6,498 nt of DNA, taken from an uncultured Flavobacteriia bacterium (lineage in GTDB: Bacteria; Bacteroidota; Bacteroidia; Flavobacteriales_D; Crocinitomicaceae). A program made the position numbers and the translations under genes. The DNA lies in the NCBI GenBank assembly GCA_903930085.1, contig CAIYXD010000575.1, forward strand, positions 1 through 6,498, read 5' to 3'. This document shows, piece by piece, positions 1-5,138 of the stretch. Position 1 is the stretch's first letter, and the number at the start of each line of letters is the position of its first letter. The notes under the pieces are model-generated. The model did no database searches. It was not told the origin of the DNA and saw nothing but the letters and a program-made list of their open reading frames with translations.

Positions 1-91
1 AAAAACTCTTTTTCCACCCAAAAAAAGGTAAAATAGCTTGTTTTACGAGACTTTTGTTAACTAATGGCTAAATAATTCTTATTTTTACAAC
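1..91. other. AT-rich upstream flank of murB, no gene seen
   Basis: This stretch lies before the murB start codon and contains no reading frame I can support. It is rich in A and T and presumably holds the murB promoter. I could not place a clean Bacteroidota-type promoter (TTTG, then TAnnTTTG about 17-20 bp later). A TTTG is visible at 53-56, but the AT-rich octamers downstream of it match poorly or sit at the wrong spacing. There is no Shine-Dalgarno sequence before the ATG. The neighbouring gene on the left lies outside the window. Confidence 0.4.
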
Positions 92-1099
92 ATGATTTCA
101 CACGAATTTGATCTTAAGCCGTTCAATACTTTTGGGTTAACCGCCAAAGCGGCTCACTTTGCAACTTTTTCATCCACAGAAGAACTTTCAACAATACTGC
201 AACAGCTACCAAATGAGAAATTATTAGTTCTTGGAGGTGGAAGTAATATTTTGTTTACAGAAGATTATAATGGATTGGTAATAAAGAATGAAATCAAAGG
301 TTTCGAAATTCTAGAAGAAAATGCACAGCGTGCGGTTGTAAAAGCTGGCGCCGGAGAAGAATGGAATGAATTTGTCATTTCTTGCATTCGCAAAGGTTTT
401 GCGGGGGTTGAAAATTTAAGTTTAATTCCAGGTAGTGTTGGTGCTAGTCCAATGCAAAATATCGGTGCATACGGTGTTGAAATAAAAGATGTTTTCCAAG
501 AATTAGAAGCATACCACATCGAAACGGGAGAAATCCATACATTTGATGCAGCTGCTTGCGAATTTGGTTACCGAGAAAGCGTTTTCAAGGGGAAGCTTAG
601 AGGACAATATATTATTTTGTCGGTTACATTTCTCTTGAAAAAAAACCCGAATTTAAATACCAGTTACGGAGCAATCGAATTTGAGCTTAAGAAAATGGGG
701 ATTTCAAAACCAACCATTAAAGATATTAGTAAGGCAGTAATTGCCATTCGTAATTCTAAACTTCCGAATCCAAAGATTATTGGAAACGCAGGTAGTTTTT
801 TCAAGAATCCAGTTGTTTCCGAGGCTACTGTGGCAGAGATTAAAAAAACATTTCCGGATATTCCAAATTTTCCAGCGGAAAATGGGATGCGTAAATTACC
901 TGCAGGTTGGTTGATTGAGCAAGCTGGTTGGAAAGGAAAAACGTATAACCAATATGGCGTTCATAAATTTCAATCCTTGGTTTTGGTGAATTATGGTGGA
1001 GCAACCGGAACAGAAATCTTCCGACTATCTTCGAGAATAATTAAAGATTTAGAGGAGAAATTTGGTGTTACCTTGGAACGCGAAGTAAATATTATCTAA
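92..1099 (+). CDS. murB: UDP-N-acetylenolpyruvoylglucosamine reductase MurB
   Basis: MurB is a cytoplasmic FAD enzyme that uses NADPH to reduce UDP-GlcNAc-enolpyruvate to UDP-MurNAc, the second committed step of peptidoglycan precursor synthesis. The 335-residue product is full length for the family (E. coli MurB has 342). The N-terminal FAD-binding domain carries GGGSN at residues 48-52 and the conserved stretch ENLSLIPGSVGASPMQNIGA at 107-126. GYRESVFKG at 159-167 supplies Arg161, which aligns by motif with the substrate-binding/catalytic Arg of E. coli MurB. NAGSFFKNP at 232-240 supplies Ser235, the likely proton donor, and LEREV near the C-terminus supplies Glu331. Tyr192 in SYGAIEFEL looks like the Tyr loop of type I (E. 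coli-like) enzymes, so I infer type I. The start is the first ATG in frame that gives the usual N-terminus ending in NTFG. The gene converges on the helicase gene with a 14-bp gap. Confidence 0.97.
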   Translation: MISHEFDLKPFNTFGLTAKAAHFATFSSTEELSTILQQLPNEKLLVLGGGSNILFTEDYNGLVIKNEIKGFEILEENAQRAVVKAGAGEEWNEFVISCIRKGFAGVENLSLIPGSVGASPMQNIGAYGVEIKDVFQELEAYHIETGEIHTFDAAACEFGYRESVFKGKLRGQYIILSVTFLLKKNPNLNTSYGAIEFELKKMGISKPTIKDISKAVIAIRNSKLPNPKIIGNAGSFFKNPVVSEATVAEIKKTFPDIPNFPAENGMRKLPAGWLIEQAGWKGKTYNQYGVHKFQSLVLVNYGGATGTEIFRLSSRIIKDLEEKFGVTLEREVNII

Positions 1100-1101
1100 C
1101 G

Positions 1102-1115
1102 AAGGAAAAATCCTT
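1102..1115. repeat. Small inverted repeat between convergent genes
   Basis: A perfect 5-bp inverted repeat, AAGGA and TCCTT, surrounds a 4-base AAAA loop. It almost fills the 14-bp gap between the murB stop and the helicase stop, and its last two bases overlap the helicase stop codon. It could act as a weak transcript end for both converging genes. However, the stem is short and neither strand shows a T-tract after it, so calling it a terminator is not justified. Confidence 0.25.
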
Positions 1116-2337
1116 ACCATTCGTCTTCCGTTCCGTCTTCGATATTTGATTTATCCAGTAATTTCTTCCAATCGTACGAACCGTCATCTGAATCGTTCAA
1201 AATATCCATGTAATCGTCTTTGGAAATTTCATATTGTTCGATTTCTTCTCCCGTATACGCTTCGATTGCTTCCAATAATGGTTTTTCTGCTTCACTGCAA
1301 AATGACAATGCTTGGCCTTTTTTGTTTCCACGTCCGGTTCTTCCGCAACGGTGAACATAATTTTCAGCATCGTCTGGAAGATCATAGTTTATGACATAAT
1401 CCATGGTTGGAATATCGATTCCTCGCGAAGCAACATCTGTTGTTATCAGTACTTTATTTTCACCAGAACGAAAACGATCCAAAATCACAAAACGCTCTTT
1501 TTGTTCAATTCCACCGTGCAACGCTTCTGATTTAACACCAACCCGTTGCATCGCAGCAACAATTCTTTCCACCCGCACTTTTGTTCGCGCAAAAACAATA
1601 AATTGCTTTTCTTCGTATTCTTTCAAAATATTTTCCAGAAAAAAGCGCTTATCGTCCATATCGACAAATGCAACAGCATGATCAATGTTTTTAGCAACTG
1701 GATTTTTTGGTGAAATTTGAATTCTAATCGCCTCTCTAACAACCGTATATGCTAATGATTTTATTTTTTTGGAAATTGTTGCTGTAAAAAAAAGCGTTTG
1801 TCTTCTGTTAGGAATGTGCTTCATAACATCCTGAATATCTTTCATAAATCCAAGATCCAACATTAAATCGGCTTCATCCAATACTAAAAATTCTAGTTTG
1901 GAAATATCCAAATGTCCTTGAGAAATCAAATCAAACATCCGACCGGGTGTTGTTACCAAAACATCCAAACCATTATCCAGCGTTCGGATTTGTTGTTCTT
2001 GTTCCACTCCACCAAATAATCCAAACGTTTTAATTCGCGTCCGTTTTCCGATTTCATTAAAAACACCTGAAATTTGTTTTGCAAGTTCTCGCGTTGGAAC
2101 CATAACAAGGCAGCGAATTCCTTTGTAGCCTTTTCGATTCCTACTTTCCAATTTATCGATAACTGGAATAGCAAAGGCAGCCGTTTTTCCAGTACCAGTT
2201 TGCGCAACAGCCATAACATCTTCTCCATCCAAAATATGCTTAATCGCTTTAAATTGAATATCTGTAGGTTTGTTAAAACCCATTATAGCCAATTGTTCTT
2301 TTATTAAAGGAGAAATGTTGTAGTCGCTGAATTTCAT
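1114..2337 (-). CDS. DEAD-box ATP-dependent RNA helicase (RhlE-like)
   Basis: This 407-residue protein is a superfamily 2 RNA helicase that uses ATP to remodel RNA duplexes, for example in ribosome assembly or mRNA decay. All core motifs are visible. They are the Q motif (GFNKPTDIQ, Gln28), motif I AQTGTGKT at 45-52, Ia PTREL at 81-85, Ib TPGR at 130-133, II DEAD at 154-157, III TAT at 185-187, V TDVASRGID at 300-308 and VI HRCGRTGR at 329-336. Motif III is usually SAT and motif VI usually HRIGRTGR, so both differ slightly. After the second RecA-like domain there is only a short acidic tail (about 371-407) and no DbpA-type RNA-binding domain or basic extension. This makes a minimal helicase closest in general shape to RhlE types, though the subfamily is inferred. 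The start follows a leader without a Shine-Dalgarno sequence. A terminator just upstream isolates this gene from the zinc-ribbon gene, so it probably has its own promoter in 2338-2372. Confidence 0.95.
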   Translation of the reverse strand: MKFSDYNISPLIKEQLAIMGFNKPTDIQFKAIKHILDGEDVMAVAQTGTGKTAAFAIPVIDKLESRNRKGYKGIRCLVMVPTRELAKQISGVFNEIGKRTRIKTFGLFGGVEQEQQIRTLDNGLDVLVTTPGRMFDLISQGHLDISKLEFLVLDEADLMLDLGFMKDIQDVMKHIPNRRQTLFFTATISKKIKSLAYTVVREAIRIQISPKNPVAKNIDHAVAFVDMDDKRFFLENILKEYEEKQFIVFARTKVRVERIVAAMQRVGVKSEALHGGIEQKERFVILDRFRSGENKVLITTDVASRGIDIPTMDYVINYDLPDDAENYVHRCGRTGRGNKKGQALSFCSEAEKPLLEAIEAYTGEEIEQYEISKDDYMDILNDSDDGSYDWKKLLDKSNIEDGTEDEW

Positions 2338-2372
2338 GCGTTTGTGTAATTTACTGAAATAAAAATTTCCTT

Positions 2373-2405
2373 AAAAAAGTTAGGGCGGAAAAAATCCACC
2401 CTAAC
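2373..2405 (-). terminator. Intrinsic terminator of the barrel-Nif3-zinc-ribbon cluster
   Basis: Read on the minus strand, GTTAGGGTGGA is followed by a 5-base T loop, then TCCGCCCTAAC and six Ts (the As at 2373-2378). The RNA folds into an 11-bp hairpin in which one position is a G-U pair. On the plus strand the same position would be a C-A mismatch and no T-tract would follow. The structure is therefore oriented to end minus-strand transcripts, about 32 bp past the stop of the zinc-ribbon gene and about 35 bp before the helicase start. Confidence 0.88.
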
Positions 2406-2415
2406 ACTATTATTG

Positions 2416-2432
2416 AAACGGAAATACCGTTT
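2416..2432 (-). repeat. Short hairpin just after the zinc-ribbon stop codon
   Basis: AAACGG and CCGTTT form a perfect 6-bp inverted repeat around a 5-base loop, only 5 bp past the zinc-ribbon stop codon and upstream of the strong terminator. On the minus strand only three Ts follow, and these belong to the stem. It is unlikely to terminate alone. It may help protect the 3' end of the transcript or may be chance in AT-rich sequence. Confidence 0.35.
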
Positions 2433-2437
2433 AAATT

Positions 2438-3193
2438 TTATGCCTCTTCTACTTCTTCGCTAGGAACTAGAATTCGTCCACAGTGCTCGCACACCAAAAC
2501 TTTTTTCTTCGCTTGAATGTCCAATTGACGTTGTGGTGGAATTTTGTTAAAACAACCGCCGCATGCATCTCTATCTACAGGAACAACAGCAAGACCATTT
2601 TTTGCGTTATCTCTTAAACGATTGTAAGCAAATACAAGACGCGTATCAATTTTCTTCTTCGCGTCTTCTGATTTTTTCAACAAAGCATCTTCTTCTTTTT
2701 TCGTTTCACCAACGATTTCATCCAACTCAGCTTGTTTTGTATTCAAATCGCCTTTACGAAATTCGAAACGTTCTTTTGCCTCTTCCAATAATTCTTTCTT
2801 ATTGACAACACGCAACTTAGCTTCTTTGCCTTTTTTATCGTGCAATTTAATTTCCAACTCCTGGAATTCGATTTCTTTTGCTAAAGATTCAAACTCGCGG
2901 TTGTTGCGAACATTATTTTGTTGCTCTTTGTATTTAGCAATCGCAGTTTCAGCGTCCTTGATAGCATTTTTACGATCAACTACTTCCGTATCAAGTTCTT
3001 TTGCCTCTTCTGCGATTTTGTTAATACGCGTTTCCAAGCCATGCAATTCATCTTCCAAATCCTGCACCTCCAATGGTAATTCTCCACGAATCGTGCGGAT
3101 TCTATCGATCTCTGAATCAATCTTTTGTAACTCATAAAGGGCGTCTAACTTTTCCGCCACTGTTACCTCTTTCTTAGTCGCAGTTACTGCCAT
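2438..3193 (-). CDS. Coiled-coil protein with C-terminal C4 zinc ribbon (CT398/HP0958-like)
   Basis: This 251-residue cytoplasmic protein has a long, highly charged helical region (about residues 13-190) with heptad-like spacing that should form a coiled-coil hairpin. A C-terminal zinc ribbon follows, with CGGC at 211-214 and CEHC at 235-238, so four Cys (211, 214, 235, 238) can bind one zinc. The NNREFESLAKEIEF block at 97-110 and the ribbon both match the DUF164 / zf-RING_7 family. Studied relatives are Chlamydia CT398 (CdsZ) and Helicobacter HP0958 (FlgZ), which have been linked to type III secretion/flagellar functions and to sigma-54. No such system is visible here, so those roles should not be transferred. 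The molecular role in Bacteroidota is unknown to me; nucleic-acid or protein binding is a reasonable inference. The start lies 3 nt past the nif3-family stop, which suggests translational coupling, with no Shine-Dalgarno sequence. It is the last gene of the cluster. Confidence 0.9.
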   Translation of the reverse strand: MAVTATKKEVTVAEKLDALYELQKIDSEIDRIRTIRGELPLEVQDLEDELHGLETRINKIAEEAKELDTEVVDRKNAIKDAETAIAKYKEQQNNVRNNREFESLAKEIEFQELEIKLHDKKGKEAKLRVVNKKELLEEAKERFEFRKGDLNTKQAELDEIVGETKKEEDALLKKSEDAKKKIDTRLVFAYNRLRDNAKNGLAVVPVDRDACGGCFNKIPPQRQLDIQAKKKVLVCEHCGRILVPSEEVEEA

Positions 3194-3196
3194 GTG

Positions 3197-4291
3197 CTAA
3201 AAATAATTTATAGGATTCGTATTAATTCCCGTTAATTGAACGGCAAAGGTAGTAAATTTTTTCTTCAAAATATCAGCAATTAAATTAGAAGTAAATTGTT
3301 CGCTTTCATAATGGCCAATATCTGCAATTAAAATTTCATTTTCCGCATCAAAAAACTCGTGGTATTTGAAATCTCCGGTTATAAAAATATCTGCTTTTGC
3401 CGCTTTTGCTTTTTCCAATAAAAAACTTCCGGAACCTCCGCAAAAAGCCACTTTTTTAATCTTTTTATTTAAGAGAGATGTGTGTCGAATTGCGCAACAA
3501 TGAAAAGTATTTTTCAGCTGTTTCAAAAATTCAAACTCCTCCATTTCTGTTTCCAATTCCCCAATCATACCGCTACCTTCCGTTTGGTTTTTGTTTTCCA
3601 AAGCGATAATATCGTGCGCAACTTCTTCGTATGGATGCGCGGAACGCATTGCGTTTAAAACAGTTTGCAAACGGTGTGTACTAACTAAATATTCTACTTT
3701 TAATTCTGCAACTTTCTCTGCAACATCCAAAGCTCCAACCGAGGGTTTTGCATCTCCAACCGGCTTAAAAGCACCAATTCCTTCGGAATGAAAATAGCAA
3801 TCTTCATAATTACCAATCTTTCCAGCTCCTGCAGCAAAAATTGCTGTATTTACTATTTCTACATATTCTTTCGGCACATAAACCACCAATTTTAGTAAAA
3901 CACCCGCTTTTGGCGCTAAAATTTGAAGGTTTTTTAATCCAATTCGTTTTCCAATTTCATAGTTTACCCCTTTTTCGTAGTTGTCCAAATTCGTATGAAT
4001 CGCATAAAGTGAAATTCCATTTCGTATACAAGACAAAATTGTGCGTTCGATATAGTTTTTTCCTGTCAAGGATTTCAATCCTTTGAAAATAATTGGATGG
4101 TGGGCAATAATTAAATTACATCCTTTCTCAATTGCATCCTTAACAACTTCCTCGGTGCAATCTAAACAAACTAAAACGGAAGTGATTTTCTGATTTTTAT
4201 CTCCCACCAATAATCCAGCGTTATCGTACGATTCTTGGCTAGATCTTGGTGCAAAATCTTCCAAAACAGTTATTACATCTTGTACTTTCAT
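3197..4291 (-). CDS. Nif3-like dinuclear metal-centre protein (DUF34)
   Basis: This 364-residue protein belongs to the Nif3/YbgI/YqfO family, which forms toroidal hexamers with a two-metal site in each subunit. Likely metal ligands are visible: His64 and His65 in AHHPIIFKGL, Asp103 in HTNLDN, and His327 and Glu331 in IGHYESEQF. YDNAGLLVGD at 22-31 and TGDFKYHEFFDA at 305-316 are further family signatures. The length exceeds that of short members such as E. coli YbgI (about 250 residues). The extra part, about residues 130-235, with the YEEVAHDI block at 221-228, corresponds to the inserted CutA1/PII-like domain known from YqfO-type members. The biochemical role of the family is unsettled: GTP cyclohydrolase-like, metal-handling and damage-control roles have all been proposed. 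Known here are the fold and metal site; the activity is not known. It lies 6 nt after the barrel gene and 3 nt before the zinc-ribbon gene, without Shine-Dalgarno sequences, so it is very likely the middle gene of one transcript. Confidence 0.94.
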   Translation of the reverse strand: MKVQDVITVLEDFAPRSSQESYDNAGLLVGDKNQKITSVLVCLDCTEEVVKDAIEKGCNLIIAHHPIIFKGLKSLTGKNYIERTILSCIRNGISLYAIHTNLDNYEKGVNYEIGKRIGLKNLQILAPKAGVLLKLVVYVPKEYVEIVNTAIFAAGAGKIGNYEDCYFHSEGIGAFKPVGDAKPSVGALDVAEKVAELKVEYLVSTHRLQTVLNAMRSAHPYEEVAHDIIALENKNQTEGSGMIGELETEMEEFEFLKQLKNTFHCCAIRHTSLLNKKIKKVAFCGGSGSFLLEKAKAAKADIFITGDFKYHEFFDAENEILIADIGHYESEQFTSNLIADILKKKFTTFAVQLTGINTNPINYF

Positions 4292-4297
4292 CGAAAA

Positions 4298-5068
4298 CTA
4301 TAAATTTCTTACCAATCCAAATGTTACGCCAAACGCCCTATTCTTATGCACATATTCTGACATCTTTGTATAGGAAGAATTAAATTGAATGCGCGCTTCC
4401 GGAGAAACCAATAATGACCAGTTGTTTTGGAAATTCAACATAAACCCAACATTAAATAATGCACTGATAGCAAATGTATTGTAACCGGTTTTGGTTTTTA
4501 TGGTTTCTTCATCTTTGTAACTTTTTGTAGTGGTCCACTGGCGCTCTTGTCGGTAACTGGAAAATAATTGAGGCAATAATCCTCCGCCAACAAATAATTT
4601 TAGCGCACTTCCAACGGAATACGTGTAATGCAAGCGCAAAGGCATGGAAATATATTTATAGAACGTCTGGTAAGCATAAGAAGTGTCTTTTCCGGTAAAC
4701 AAATAACTTTCACCATTATTAACAAATGAAATTCCACCATCCCACATTAGATGTTTCGAGAGTTGATTTTGAATTCCAACACCATAAGACCACGTATTCA
4801 AAGACGTTTCATTTGCTCTCAAACCAATCGAATCGCCATACAATTCACCATTTGATTCTAAGTAACGAAATGATTTTGAACAATTTGCACTAAAATAAAT
4901 TGCAGATCCGGCATCAGACATATTTAAGTGTAAACTATCTGATTTCTGTTTGTCTTTTTTTGCTTTTAGGTTTTTATCGGGAGCAGAAGTTTCTCCACCG
5001 ATTAATATTTGACTTTGTCCATTGAAAAACAAGAACAAAAACGCAGCAAATAGCACTAATTCTTTCAT
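4298..5068 (-). CDS. Outer-membrane beta-barrel protein (PF13568-like), unknown substrate
   Basis: The predicted product has 256 residues. It begins with a signal peptide (MKELVLFAAFLFLFFNGQSQ, probable signal peptidase I cleavage near residues 19-20; no lipobox Cys). A lysine-rich, probably periplasmic segment follows at about 30-45. From about residue 55 the protein shows alternating polar/hydrophobic strands with aromatic girdles, including YKYISMPLRLHYTY at 137-150, typical of small Bacteroidota outer-membrane barrels. It ends in GVTFGLVRNL, compatible with a last strand recognised by the barrel-assembly machinery. The reading frame stays open 150 bp further upstream to an ATG at 5218. 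That extension would put the signal peptide inside the protein and would overlap the opposite-strand AsmA-like gene, so I start at 5068. It is the first gene of the minus-strand cluster. A function such as transport, adhesion or surface structure cannot be told from sequence. Confidence 0.85.
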   Translation of the reverse strand: MKELVLFAAFLFLFFNGQSQILIGGETSAPDKNLKAKKDKQKSDSLHLNMSDAGSAIYFSANCSKSFRYLESNGELYGDSIGLRANETSLNTWSYGVGIQNQLSKHLMWDGGISFVNNGESYLFTGKDTSYAYQTFYKYISMPLRLHYTYSVGSALKLFVGGGLLPQLFSSYRQERQWTTTKSYKDEETIKTKTGYNTFAISALFNVGFMLNFQNNWSLLVSPEARIQFNSSYTKMSEYVHKNRAFGVTFGLVRNL

Positions 5069-5138
5069 TATTTCGTTATTTTTACTCTGAATTGTCGGAA
5101 AGGTAACAAATATCGGAAAATTAGAAGTAGAAAATAAT
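5069..5138. promoter_or_regulatory. Divergent intergenic region, probable two-way promoter
   Basis: These 70 bp separate the divergent starts of the barrel gene (-) and the AsmA-like gene (+), so promoters for both must lie here or just inside the genes. On the minus strand GATATTTG (5114-5107) is one base away from the Bacteroidota -7 consensus TAnnTTTG and would give a leader of roughly 30 nt for the barrel gene. No matching upstream TTG element is visible. For the AsmA-like gene I cannot place a promoter. Its 5' side is purine-rich (GAAGTAGAAAATAAT before the ATG) rather than a true Shine-Dalgarno. Confidence 0.45.

Noticed and set aside
1146..2307. Several short plus-strand frames, and frame-shifted minus-strand ones, inside the helicase gene.
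   Set aside because: They are shadows of a fully intact helicase reading frame that holds every motif.
2563..3137. Plus-strand frames of 80 and 111 codons opposite the zinc-ribbon gene.
   Set aside because: Their Ser/Leu-rich composition is what the reverse complement of a Glu/Lys-rich coiled coil produces; no domain is recognisable.
2438..3193. Zinc-ribbon protein as evidence for a flagellar or type III secretion locus, by analogy with HP0958 and CT398.
   Set aside because: No flagellar, secretion or sigma-54 gene is present, and the family is widespread in bacteria that lack those systems.
76..5085. The same 10-mer TTATTTTTAC occurs upstream of murB (79-88) and in the divergent region before the AsmA-like gene (5076-5085), as a possible shared operator or -7 element.
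   Set aside because: It is low-complexity AT sequence at different distances from the two starts, and in murB it would leave almost no leader; chance is the simpler explanation.
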